Positions 51,911-63,028 of a DNA stretch of 64,000 nucleotides are shown here, piece after piece; the stretch's first letter is position 1; every line of letters starts with the position of its first letter. The position numbers and the translations under genes were made by a program. The stretch is taken from the NCBI GenBank assembly GCA_958009055.1, contig OY253659.1, positions 310,001 through 374,000 of the forward strand, written 5' to 3'. A model generated the notes under the pieces. The model was not told the DNA's origin, made no database searches, and saw only the letters and a list, made by a program, of their open reading frames with translations. The DNA comes from Choricystis sp. odSpoLacu1. Taxonomy: Eukaryota > Chlorophyta > Trebouxiophyceae.

Positions 51911-53207
51911 GGCGAAGCGGCTGTGCTTGGGGGAGAGAGAGGCCGTGTTTTTTTTTTTTTTGGACGAGGGTCGAAACCGCGAAACAGAACGCGTCGCTTG
52001 TTTACGGCCCCTCTCGCCGCCCCCAAAGCCGCCCCTTCCACGCACCGCCGGCCCTCGCCGCCATGCTGTGACGATCACACGTGCCTCCCCGCAGGCCGCC
52101 CCAACCGCCCCCCCCCGCGTGCCCGGCACCCCGCTCGCGGCCAACGGCGCCGACCCCCCGTTGCTCCAGCGCGCGCTCTCCGCCCTGTTCACGCTGCCCC
52201 CCGTCCTGTCCGCGGCCGCGGGGCGGGCGAGGGAGACGATTCGCCAGCGCGGGCTGTCCGTGGGCGTGGATGCGGTGGCGGAGGCGGAGGCACTGGCGCA
52301 AGCGGTAGACTGGGAACGCGTGAAAGCAAGCGTTGAAAACGCGGGCGTGCGGTATCCAGCCTATTACCTGGCCCCGTTTCACTGCTACCCTGAAGGCAAT
52401 GTGAGTGGGGGGTGGAGGGGCGGGCAAGATCGCTGGTAGGGTGGATCGGTTGGTCTCGGTTTTTGCACACACAATCACACTTTTACCACCACCACCACCA
52501 CCACCCATCCACAGCTCAACTGGGACGCCGCCTTTCAAGCCTACGCCGCCGCCGCCGCTGTGCACGCCACCGTGATGTCGCCGCCGGGAGTGTCTCCCCC
52601 CATCCCTTCACGCGACGGTGACGCGTCTCTGCGCGCCTCTTTTTCCGACGCCACCCGCCGCCTCCTCTCCGAGGCGGGCGTCGACCTTGACGCCACCATC
52701 CGCACCGCCCTCGACCTGGGCTGCTCCGTGGGGTTGAGCACGCGCGAGGTGAGGCGCGCGTTTCCGCGGGTGGAGAGTGTGACCGGCGTTGACCTCTCCC
52801 CGCACATGCTGGCTGTGGCGGTCCACACGGCGGACGACCCTGCCCCCCGTTTCCTGCACGCGGCCGCGGAGGCGACAGGGTTGGAGGCGGGATCCTTTGA
52901 TCTCGTGTCAATGTGCCTCGTCGCGCACGAGTGCCCGGCCGCCGCCACCGCCGCCATCTTTGCGGAAGCGTTCCGGTTGCTGAAACCTGGCGGGGCAGTG
53001 TGTTGCATGGATATGGATACGGGCGCGCCCGCGTTTGCATCGATCGTCGCCAACCCGGCCGCGTTTGCGGGGTTTTCGGCGTCGGAGCCGCATTTGTCAT
53101 CGTATATGTCTGTGGACCCGGTGGCTGCAGCGAGAGCAGCTGGCTTTGGGTGGGTGAAGACTGCGGCCAACTCTCCGCGGCATTACACAATGGCGGTCAA
53201 AAAGTGA
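51909..53207 (+). CDS. SAM-dependent class I methyltransferase, plastid-type; start uncertain
   Basis: Well-supported exons are 52095-52400 and 52515-53207; the 114-bp intron is GTGAGT-CACAG. The first in-frame ATG upstream is at 51909, but it overlaps the phosphofructokinase start codon on the other strand and reads through a T-run, so the true start or first exon may differ. A conserved segment YPAYYLAPFHCYPEGN-LNWDAA precedes the Rossmann core: TALDLGCSVGLSTREV (motif I), VTGVDLSPHML (motif II acidic end) and FRLLKPGGAVCCMDMD. The end is PRHYTMAVKK. The YPxYYxxPFHxYxxGNL block marks a family seen in algae and plants, often plastid-predicted, whose substrate is not known to me. Confidence 0.8.
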
Positions 53208-53448
53208 AACGAGATTATTTGTAGATTTTTTTCTTCATGAACGCCGCCCACTCTGGCAACCAGTGACAGGGAGAGACGGCAGAGGGATAGACGCACGAAC
53301 GCATCAAAGGCGAAAGGGGGTGCCGGGTTTTTTGTGTTTGTTTTCCTTTTACACCCTCCTCAAAAAAAGCAAAAAACGCGCAGCGCCATTTTTGTGTCTC
53401 TTGTGTTTCTCTGCGCCCAACAACACGCGTGTTTTTTTCTTTAGGCGT
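53208..53448. other. Convergent 3' region, with minus-strand TGTAA
   Basis: TTACA at 53349-53353 reads TGTAA on the minus strand, 96 bases past the PsbR stop, and is a plausible poly(A) signal for psbR. No gene is supported here. Confidence 0.45.
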
Positions 53449-54704
53449 CTAAGACCCGAGCGCTGAGGTGGACACGATGAGCGTGAAGCCAAACTGTAAG
53501 GAGGGAAGGGAGGAGTGTTGAGTGTGAGTTAAAACGAAGGAGAAAAACGCGCACACACCATCACCACCCAACACACAAAACTCACCCCCAGCAGCACCGC
53601 AATCAGGCCCGCCCACGCGACCAGCCCCTTGGTGCCCAGCTTGTACGTGTCCCCCGACTCGGACCACGTGTCGGGCGTGTAGATGGGGGAGTAGCCGTCG
53701 ACGTTCGCGCCATACTTGTTGGCAAAGCGGTACACGCCGTACCCTTTCCCCTTGCGGCCCTGGGAGTCGGTCCAGTCCTTCTTCTCCATGGACTTGGACA
53801 CGCCCATCAGGTTGAGCTTGACGGTGGGGTTCTGGTGTGGAGTGGCGGGTGGTGTGGTGGTGGTGTTTGGTTTTTTTGTGTGTAGGGAGACGCCCGCCGT
53901 GGGCGCGTGATTTTTCGTCAGCTCGAGTCGAGGCCTCTCTTCTTCCCTCCTCGCTGCTTTCCAGCTGCCTCGTTCCCCGCCCCGGCCGCACCCCGGCATA
54001 AGCGTGGTTCAGGCCACGTCGCGTGCGTGGGGAGTGACGGCTGCCGAGGGCGGAGGCGGGGCGGAAACCACGCGGGGCGCGCACGCGTGCCAGCACGGCG
54101 ATCCCTTTGCGACCTCCCCTCCCCTCCGTCCTCCCTTCCTCCTCTCCTCTCTCACCTTGACCGAGTTCAGGCCCTGCTTGGACACGTCGGTCTTCTTGGA
54201 CGAGTTGACGACGACCAGTGAGCGGCGGGAGCTGGGGAGAGGGAAAACGAAAAAAAAAACGGGCGAGGGTCGGAAAAAAACGCGGCCGGGGCGTGCACCG
54301 CCGTTTGCCGCCCTCGCGGCATCGCGCTGCCTGCGCCCACCCTCGGACGCGCGTTCGTGAGCTTGTGTGCGTGCGCAGCGGCGGGTGGGGGCGGGTGCGC
54401 GGGGGCGAAGAGAGGGCGACGAGGCGGGAGGGCACGGGACCCACACCCGCCTCGCGAACACTCGGCCGCGTTTTGCGGCGCCGGGCCCCGCGCGCGCCTG
54501 CCACCCACGCCCCACAGAGCAGCGCGCCGAGTCTGTAGGCGTCGTGCGGGAGGGCAGGTGGCGCGGCAGACGCGCCAACCGCCGGGGCGGGGGCAGGCAA
54601 ACAGTCAAATTCAAGGGATTGGCGAAAAAGGCCGAGTTGGGGGCGCGCCTGCCGACCACAACTCACCGGACAGCCGGCTTCGCGGTGAACTGGAGAGAAG
54701 CCAT
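53449..54704 (-). CDS. psbR: Photosystem II 10 kDa polypeptide PsbR
   Basis: Exons 54704-54667, 54231-54156, 53831-53586 and 53493-53449 give 134 residues. Start MASLQFTAKPAVRS-RRSLVVV is a thylakoid-lumen transit peptide. The mature protein reads NPTVKLNLMGVSKSMEKKDW, QGRKGKGYGVYRFANKYGAN, VDGYSPIYTPDTWSESGDTY, and the single C-terminal membrane helix GLVAWAGLIAVLLG-FGFTLIVS. PsbR is a nuclear-encoded PSII subunit that helps PsbP/PsbQ-type proteins bind the oxygen-evolving complex; it occurs in green algae and plants. The 324-bp intron 3 and 435-bp intron 1 are long for the window. Confidence 0.97.
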
Positions 54705-55410
54705 GATGGTGGGGGTGGTGGAAGGCTGCGGGGGAGGGAGGAAGGTTTTTGAAAAACGGGCGAGAGGGTGTGGCAGAGTGAGAGTGAAGCGAGACGTTTT
54801 TTTCGTCGCTCACAGACCAAAAACGTGTTTTGTTTGCCTGCGTTTTCTCCCCCTCTCCCCGCGGCTCTGTTGAGCACACACAAAGCCTTTGTGCTCGACT
54901 GGGCGACTCGTGGGAGGTTTGTGCGTTAACCTGTGGAAAAAGGTGCGCCCTTTTTTTGGTCGGGGGTCGGTTTTTCGGGGCGCGGTCGGTCGGGGTGCCG
55001 GTCCCCCTTCCGGCCGCCTCGCCTGCACCACGCTCTGGCAGCCACACCCCTCCCATCGCGTGCACACTTACACCCGATGCCCTGCTGTGACCGCGAGCGC
55101 GCGCCCAGGCCGCAGACCGCACCACGCACCCCCGCACTAGCCTCGCGCTTTGGGGCCGCCGTCGCCCAGGGCACGCGTTTTGGATACGTGGCCGCCCGCC
55201 GCTCGCACGTCCGCCTGGCCCACTGAAGGAGCTACAGTTGGAAGCGTGCGAGGGGCGCGGCGCCACGAACGACGCAGAGAGAGAGAGGGCGAGGGAGCTC
55301 GCCAATTGACGGCAAAAAAAAAAAACGGCGCCGCAGCCGTCGAAACTTGACCTGTGCCCTCACCCCCCCCACCCACCACAGCCACTCCACAGCCTTTCCA
55401 CAAGACCACA
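54705..55410. other. Divergent promoter region between psbR and pyruvate carboxylase
   Basis: About 700 bp with no gene I can support. It holds GTGTTTTG/T-rich runs and the 5' flanks of two divergent genes, both expected to be strongly expressed. Confidence 0.5.
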
Positions 55411-58400
55411 ATGCTCCACCACCGCGTCCGCGCCGCCCCCACGCCGGCGGCGCTGGCGCGGCCTCGCCTGGCGGCCCCCCGCGCGCCACTCCGCACACGC
55501 CGCGCGCTCCCGTCCGCAGCACGCGCCCTGCGCCACGCCACCGGCCACGCCGACGCCCCTGTCTCCACCCCCATCGTCAATGAAAAGGGCATCGTGATCG
55601 ACGGCGCCGTCGTGGCCACCCCGTTTGGCCGCATCCTGTGCGCCAACCGCGGCGAAATCGCGGTGCGCGTCTTCCGCGCGGGCACCGAACTGGGCTTGAC
55701 AACCCTCGCCATCTACTCCCCCGCCGACCGCCTCCAACCCCACCGCTACAAGGCGGACGAATCGTACCAGGTGGGCGGGCAGGGGGTCACCCCAGTCGGG
55801 TGCTACCTGGATGTGGATGCCATCCTCGCCATCGCGCGCGCGCGCGCGGCGTCGACGTCATCCACCCGGGCTACGGCTTCCTCTCCGAGAACGCCTCCTT
55901 TGCGCGCCGGTGCGAGGAGGAGGGCATCGCCTTTGTCGGCCCCAAAGCTGACACCATTGAAGCCATGGGGGACAAGACGGCCGCGCGCAAAGCGGCGCAA
56001 GCGTGCGGGGTGCCCGTGGTGCCCGGCACCGACGACGCCCTCGCCTCCGCGTCCGAGGCCGCCGACTTCGCTGCCTCCGCGGGCTACCCCGTCATCCTGA
56101 AAGCCGCCATGGGGGGTGGCGGGCGCGGCATGCGGGTCGTGCGGTCGCCGGATGAAATGGCGGCCGCGTTTGACACCGCGTCGTCGGAAGCGACGTCCGC
56201 CTTTGGCGACGGCCGCATGTTTTGCGAAAAGTACGTGGAAGACCCGCGCCACGTGGAGGTGCAAATTCTGGCGGACAACCACGGCAACGTCGTCCACCTG
56301 TATGAACGCGACTGCAGTGTGCAGCGGCGCCACCAGAAAGTGGTGGAGATTGCGCCCGCGCCGGGGCTGGACCCGCGAGTCGCTGCCGCCCTGCACGCCG
56401 ACGCCGTCAAGCTGGCCCGCCATGTGGGGTATCGCAACGCGGGTACGGTGGAGTTCATGGTGGCGAAAGACGGGAGGTGAGTGATGGAGAGAGAGGGGGG
56501 GGGGGGGGGCGTGCGGGCGACTCGCGGCGCGCGACACGCGCCATCCGACCCGCCCCACACCCCGATCGCCCCCCCCCGCCCCCCAAACCGCGGTGCCCAC
56601 TCGCTTACAACACCCCCCTCGCTTGTGCTGGGGGGGCGGACGGGCGGGGTGACTCGGGGCACACGCTTCGGTGAGGGTATTGATGACGGGTGAGGGTCAG
56701 AGGCAGTCCTGCCCACACGCAGTCCCCACGTGCCGCCCACCCACCGCACCCGTAAAAACTCTCCCACAGCTACTACTTCCTCGAAGTCAACCCCCGCATC
56801 CAGGTCGAGCACACCATCACGGAAGAGATCACGGGCATCGACCTCGTGCAGTCCCAAATCCGCATCGCGGGCGGCGCGTCGCTCGCCGACCTCGGCCTGC
56901 GCGACCAGGCCGCCGTCCCGCCCCCCCTCGGCTTTGCCCTCCAGTGCCGCATCACGTGCGAAGACCCGGAGCGCGGCTTCCAGCCCGACGCGGGGCGCAT
57001 CCAGGCCTACCGCTCGCCCGGGGGGCCGGGCATCAGGCTGGATGGCGCGATGGCGGCGGGGAACGTCGTGTCGCGGCACTATGATTCACTGTTGGTCAAA
57101 GTCATTTGCAAGGGCCCCACCTTCCTGGCCGCCGTCCAGAAAGCGCAGCGCGCCCTGTACGAGTTCCACATTCGCGGCGTCAAGACCAACATCTTGTACC
57201 TTGAGAATGTGTTGCGCCACCCCGAGTTTTTGAGCGGGGAAGCGACAACCTCGTTCATCGAGCGCCACCCCGCCCTGTTCAACTTTTCGGCCGACTCGAT
57301 GCAGTCCTCCAAAATTTTGACCTACCTGGCGGACGTGATTGTCAACGGCCCCCGCCACGCTGGTGCGACGGGTCCACCGCCGGCTGAGACGGCGCCCCCG
57401 CCGCCGGTCGCACCCGACGGCCCGCCCCCCTCCGGCTGGCGCGACGTGTTGCTGAAAGAGGGTCCCGAAGGCTGGGCCGCCGCCGTGCGCGCCCACTCCG
57501 GCCTTCTTGTGACCGACACCACGTGGCGCGACGCCCACCAGTCGCTGCTGGCGACGCGGGTGAGGACGCACGACCTGGTGCTGGCCGCGCCCGCGACTGC
57601 TCACATACTGGCGCCCGCCGCGTCGCTGGAGATGTGGGGGGGCGCGACATTCGACGTCGCTCTCCGCTTCCTGCACGAGTGTCCCTGGCGCCGCCTGGAG
57701 GCGTTGCGGGAGCGGGTGCCCAACATCCCGTTTCAAATGTTGTTGCGCGGGGCCAATGCGGTCGGGTACACATCTTACGCCGACAACGTCGTCCGCCAGT
57801 TTGTGCGGGAAGCCCACACCGGCGGCGTCGACATTTTCCGCGTGTTCGACAGTCTCAACTACCTGGACAACCTGCTGTTTGGCGTGGACGCGGTGCGGTC
57901 GGTGCCAGGGGCCGTGGCGCAGGGGACGCTGTGCTACACGGGCGACCTGACGAATCCAGCACGGTCCGACAAGTACACCCTGGACTACTACCTCAAGCTC
58001 GCCGACGCCCTCGTAGGCGCGGGCGCCCACTGCCTGGCCGTCAAAGACATGGCGGGGTTGCTGAAACCGGCTGCCGCCACGACACTCGTCTCCGCGCTGC
58101 GCGCCGCCCACCCCACCATCCCGATCCACGTCCACACCCACGACACCGCGGGCACGGGCGTCGCCACCGTCCTGGCTGCTGCTGCCGCGGGCGCCGACGT
58201 CGTCGACGGCGCGGTCGACTCAATGGCGGGGACGACGTCCCAACCCTCCCTCGGCGCCATCATCGCCTGCACGGCGGGGACCCCCCTCGACACCGGCATC
58301 GACGCCGCGTCCCTGGCCCGCCTCGCCTCTTTCTGGGAGGGCACGCGCGCCCTGTACGCTCCCTTTGAGTCGGACATGCGGGCGCCGTCGGCTGACGTTT

Positions 58401-59455
58401 ATGACCATGAAATGCCGGGGGGGCAGTACACCAACCTGAAATTTCAAGCGACGACCCTCGGCCTGGGCGATTCATGGGACGCCGTCAAAGCCGCGTACGC
58501 CGCCGCCAACCGCGCCCTGGGGGACATCGTCAAGGTGACGCCCAGCAGCAAGGTGGTGGGCGATCTCGCCCAGTTCATAGTGTCGAATTCGCTGGATGAA
58601 CACACGGTGGTCGAGCGCGCGGCGGAGTTGTCATTCCCCGCCTCCGCCGTCGAATACATGCAGGGCGCCCTGGGTCAACCCGCGGGCGGCTTCCCAGAGC
58701 CGCTGCGCAGCCGCGTGTTGAAGGGCGCGCCGACCATTGACGGCCGCCCGGGCGCGTCGCTTCCTCCCTCCGACCTGGCCGGCCTGGCCGCCACGCTGCG
58801 CGCCAAGCACGGCCCCTCCATCACCCCCCGCGACACGCTGTCGGCCGCCCTCTACCCCGCCGTCTTCGAAGAGTTCAAGGAGTGGGAGGGCAAGTACTCC
58901 AGGTACACGGCGGCGTTGCCGACGCGCGCGTTTTTGGCGCCGCTGCGGGAAGATGAGGAGGTCGAAGTCGAGCTCGCCCCGGGCAACGTCGTCTCCATCA
59001 AGTTCAAAGCCGTCTCCCCCCTGCGCGCCGACGGTTCGAGGGACGTGTTCTTTGAAGCCAACGGCGTCCCCCGCGTTGTGGACGTGGCAGACGTGCGGGC
59101 GGCTGATGGGTCGGGCGGGGGCGCCCCCCTGCGCCGCGCCGCGCGCGAGCGTGCCGACCCCATGCTCCTGGGTTCTGTCGGCGCCCCCATGGCCGGCGAA
59201 GTCGTGGACATCAAGTGTGCGCCGGGGACACGCGTGGCTGCAGGCGAACCCCTCATTGTGCTGTCGGCGATGAAGATGGAGACGGCTGTCGCGGCACCCA
59301 CTGCCGGCGTCATTGCCCACGTGGCCGTCGAAAAGGGGGACACCATCGACGCGGGCGACCTGTTGGCGTTGATCAAGGACGACCTGCCCGACATCAGCGA
59401 CGACGCGCTGGCCAGCGTGGACGATGCTGCGCTGGCGGCGGCAGGGGCGGCGTGA
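55411..59455 (+). CDS. PYC: Pyruvate carboxylase (frame broken at a (CG)n run)
   Basis: Exons 55411-56476 and 56770-59455. Biotin carboxylase domain: RILCANRGEIAVRVFRA, HPGYGFLSEN, KAAMGGGGRGMRVV, YERDCSVQRRHQKVVE and EVNPRIQVEHTITEEITG. Carboxyltransferase domain: TDTTWRDAHQSLLATRVR, RGANAVGYTSYADNVV, IFRVFDSLNYLDN, VKDMAGLLKP and HVHTHDTAGTGVA. The C-terminus has the biotin site SAMKMET. It makes oxaloacetate from pyruvate and bicarbonate, feeding the citric acid cycle. A 70-residue Arg/Ala-rich N-terminus suggests organelle targeting. The frame shifts in the (CG)n run 55832-55848, between AILAIARAR and GVDVIHPGYGF; removing or adding a base would restore it, so I regard it as an assembly indel. 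Confidence 0.95.
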
Positions 59456-59498
59456 GAAGGAGAGAGGGGGAGAGTGTGTGTTGTTTCTTTCGAGTGGG

Positions 59499-59503
59499 TG
59501 TAA
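59499..59503 (+). promoter_or_regulatory. Putative TGTAA polyadenylation signal
   Basis: TGTAA 44 bases past the pyruvate carboxylase stop codon in an AT-richer stretch. Confidence 0.55.
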
Positions 59504-60166
59504 ATGGAAAAAAAATTAATGTGGGGTAGGGGGTAATGAGAAAGAGTCAGAGCTGGGACTGGTGTCCGCCAACCGCCACCCTGGGCGGCCGTGGGCGGCG
59601 CCGAAGGGTTTGACATGTTGCGCGCGTGCATGCATGCGCTCCTCCGCCTCTGAGCCGCACGCCATTCCTCGCGCCTTGACGCACCAGGGACAGAGCAGAC
59701 GCCACAGCGACCGAAGAGATGAACAAGACGAAAGATAGCTTCACGGTGGAGCAAAGAGGGCGGGGGGAGAGGAGGCTGTCTTTTCTTTGGGCAGAGTGAC
59801 AAAGTCAGGTGCTTTTTTTCGCTCTGCCCTCCTTAAATCCACTTTCACCTTGTGTTTGGTTTAGCAACATATAGAATCAAAAGGAGCGTGTTGTGTGGGG
59901 GCCACAAAAGGGGGGATGACGGCGTCGATGAACAACAAAAAAAAACATTCTTTTTTTCTTTTTCATGCACCACACTCCTGTGCAAGGGCGTTTTTATCCA
60001 CGCGCCTTGGTGTGACACTAGGCATGGGCCCACAGGGGGGGTTCAGGGGGCGCCCACAAAGGTTTTAAAGAAAGGGGGAAGGGTTGTGCGCGGGTTTTTG
60101 TGATGAGATCATTTCCATTGTTTTGGTTTCTTTTCACCACCGTCTTTTCACCCAAGCACGTGAGCT
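59504..60166. other. Intergenic region
   Basis: No gene supported; it is comparatively AT-rich with A- and T-runs and lies between convergent genes. Confidence 0.5.
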
Positions 60167-60955
60167 TCAAACCTTGACCAGCGTAAACGTGTACGAAAAA
60201 ACGGACGTCGCGGCGTCAAACGCGATGGTGCACTGCCCTTTCGCCCCGATGAAGGCGCCCGTGCCCCCCACCACAGCCAGCACAATGGGCTCCGCCACGA
60301 CGCCGCCGCCCGCCGGGTACTGCACCACGCCCGACAGGTTGAGGTCGTTGGACGGCGCGTTGGCCACGTTGGCAAAGTTGACGGTCTTGTTGCCAGTCGC
60401 CTGCGCGATGGTCGGCGCTTTAAACGGGATGTCCCCCGGGTAGAACGACACCTCGATATTGACGAAGCGACGCTCGGTGGACGCCGCCACCGACGTCACG
60501 GTGGCGACCAGGTCGAACACGCCGACCACGGGGGCGGACGGGGCCAGGGAGTCGAACACGTTGCCATAGGCGATGACGTTGTCGCCGGGGGACGCGCCAG
60601 CGGGCGCGTTGTCTATCCACTGACGGCCCAGGTTGCGCGTGTACACGGTGAACGTGTGGCCGGTCGCCACGGCCAGCGTGTTTTTGGCGAGCAGGGCTTT
60701 CAGGGTGGCGGGTTGGTAGAGCAGGCTGTCCAGGGTGGCGTTTTTGGTGAGCTGTGCCGTGTGTGGGGCTGGCCGCGAGCGAGGGCGACATGTAGGAGGA
60801 GGACGGCGGCGGGGCGCCCCCGCCCGCCGTCCAGCTGGGCGGGTCCAGCGCCGACTGGCTGGCGTCGCGGCCGGTGGCGGCGGCGGCGGGGGCGGCGGCG
60901 GGGGTGGAGGAGAGCCAGGACGAGGAGCCGCGGCGCGCGGCGGTGCGGCTGTGAA
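60167..60955 (-). CDS. Dirigent/allene-oxide-cyclase-barrel-like protein, 5' part unresolved
   Basis: The exon 60751-60167 (after a CACAG acceptor) gives LTKNATLDSLLYQPATLKAL, then FTVYTRNLGRQWID, GDNVIAYGNVFD, VGVFDLVATVTSVA and ERRFVNIEVSFYPGDIPF. The end reads VLAVVGGTGAFIGAKGQCTI, the V-GGTG-F-GA-G motif of dirigent and AOC-like barrels. Dirigents guide phenoxy-radical coupling in plants; AOCs act in oxylipin synthesis. The first exon is probably near 60955-60755 (RGSSSWLSSTPAAAPA and ASQSALDPPSWTAGGG) but joins in the wrong phase, so an intron or one-base indel is missing. The algal function is not known. Confidence 0.5.
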   Translation of the reverse strand, partial: FTAAPPRAAAPRPGSPPPPPPPPPPPPPAATPASRRWTRPAGRRAGAPRRRPPPTCRPRSRPAPHTAQLTKNATLDSLLYQPATLKALLAKNTLAVATGHTFTVYTRNLGRQWIDNAPAGASPGDNVIAYGNVFDSLAPSAPVVGVFDLVATVTSVAASTERRFVNIEVSFYPGDIPFKAPTIAQATGNKTVNFANVANAPSNDLNLSGVVQYPAGGGVVAEPIVLAVVGGTGAFIGAKGQCTIAFDAATSVFSYTFTLVKV

Positions 60956-61298
60956 GAGTTTTTCGTCTTCCCCCCCCCCCCCCCCTTCTTCCCTTTGGTG
61001 AGAGAGCAGCTGGGGCGGCGCGCGTGCGGGCGCGCTGGGCGCCCGTGTGGTCCCCCTCTGTTTTTCGCACTTGTGTGTTTTTCGGTCCTCCTTTTTGTCC
61101 CCCCCTCAAAAAATGCATGTCTTGCCTTTTACAACACTGTGTCCCCCCCTCCTTTCCCCCCCCTTTTTTTGGATGCAAACCCCGATCAACATCAAAACGC
61201 ACGCACTCCATCCACACGGCCGAGTCTCTCCATCCAGCTCCCTCTATACGCGCATCAAAGTCAAAAACCACGCCCACGCCCACACACACAAAACACAA

Positions 61299-62814
61299 TC
61301 ACTCCGCATCCAGCGGCGCCTTGAGCACGCCGCCCGACTGGATGCCCTTGTGCGCGTCGCGCGGAAACGTGGGGGGCAGCGGGTGGTGGGTGCCGTGCGC
61401 GGTGAGCCACAGGCGCAGCAGGTGGCGCCGCTGGTCGAAATCTTGGGCGTCCACGTAGGCGGTGCGCGTGTGCAGCTGCGACCAGTTCCAGATGAGCTGG
61501 TGTAGGGGGGGGGGAGAAAGGGGGGGAGGGATGTGAGACAAAGGGGGGACGTTACGTTTTTTTTTCCCCTCGTCCACCCCGCCGTCACCCCCCTCCGTCG
61601 TCTGCACACTCTCTCCGTCTTCTCACCTGCACATCCCCCCTCTGCAAATCCCACTCCAGGTGCAGCTCCGGGTCGGACGCCGCCTCCACCACCGCACGCA
61701 GCGCGTCCTCCTGCTCGGGCGTCAACCGGGGCGCGCCCGGGTGGCGCTGCGACGAGCGCACGTGCAGATCATTGAAAAAAAAAGTGAGCGCACCATCGTG
61801 CACCGTCAGGAGGGGCACCTCCACGTACGGTTGCTGGCCGGGCGCCACCTCGCCCCGCCTGTCAAACGGAAACGGTTGCTGCAGCGTGGCGATGACGTCG
61901 GGCCGCGTCGCCAGCAGGCGGTTGTACACCGACAGCGACGACGCCCACCGGGACAGCCCCCCCCCGCCCGCCGCGGGCCGCACGCACAGCAGGCCCACCA
62001 GGTCGGCGTCGTCCACGTGCCACGGTTGGGAATGGGAAGTGCGGTAAATTCGGTCGTCGGCGCTGCGTTCTTCCGCGCCGTCGATGCGTTTGACATGCCC
62101 CACCACGTGGCCGCGCGCGTTTTGGGAGACGGGGGTGCCCCAGTGCAGGCCGACGCCGTACCAGGCGGCGATCAGTTCGGCGCGCGAGAGATCGTCAACG
62201 GGGAAGCCACGCAGGAGGTAGAAACCGCGCCCGGTGCGGACGACGGCGTCGGCGATGGCGGCCAGGCGGGGGCCGAGGGTGGGCAGGGGAAAGTCGGCGA
62301 GGGTGAGGGACTGATGAGAGGAAGGGAGTGGGAGGATGTTTTTTTGTGGGGGGCGCACAGGGTGGAGGAGTTGCGCGAGGGGGGGCATCAAAAAACCGAG
62401 ACGGCGTTGTACCCTTTTTGACAAGGGCGCGCCTTCCCTCGCGCTCCTGCCGCACGCCGACCACCCAGCGTTTCCGCCCCTCTCACCGCCCCCTCCCCAC
62501 CCCAAACACGTCGACACAAACACCCACGCGGCCACACGCCGACTCACCGTCACGTCTTTGCCGGCCGCCACCACAGCGCGCGCCGCCGCGACCAATTCGT
62601 CCGCATCGCCCTGCGTCAGGCGATCCTGCCACTCGTCGGGCGCCGCCCTCGCCTCCGCCGCCGTCCAGGCGGCGGGCGACACAATGGGTCGCCCCAGGGT
62701 GACGCGGGAGGGCGTGTCGAGGGGGGGGGGCGTGTGCGGGGCGCGCGCGTCGCAATCGGGGGCGGCCGCGGCGTGCTTGGTGGCGTGGGGCGCGGCGGCG
62801 GGGGGCGAGCTCAT
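61299..62814 (-). CDS. TauD/TfdA-type Fe(II)/2-oxoglutarate dioxygenase
   Basis: Exons 62814-62548, 62310-61627 and 61496-61299 give 382 residues. The fold is clear: FYLLRGFPVDDLSRAELIA, then PWHVDDADLVGLLC with the H-x-D iron ligands, PLLTVHDGALTFFFNDLHVR, and in exon 3 WSQLHTRTAYVDAQDFDQRR with the distal His and HLLRLWL with the 2-oxoglutarate-binding Arg. Unlike the JmjC-like gene in this window, all catalytic residues are present. The family includes taurine, sulfonate and trimethyllysine/GBB-like dioxygenases; the subgroup with GxPVSQNARGHVVG is common in algae and fungi with unknown substrate. Confidence 0.85.
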
Positions 62815-63028
62815 GGTCGTGTCTTGTTTGTTTTGTGGGGCGTGGAGTTGTGTGTGGGCGGTGTGTTGACTAGGGGGGAGGGGGTGGCGCGCGCGGGGCG
62901 AGAGAGTGGCGACGAAAAGGCTAGATCACATGTCACACCTTTTGTCACACTTTTTGGTTTGGGGGGCGTGTCGTGTGTGACCGGGCTGTGTGTGGCCGTG
63001 CGCGTCCCCCCTCTTTCCCCCCTCTCTG

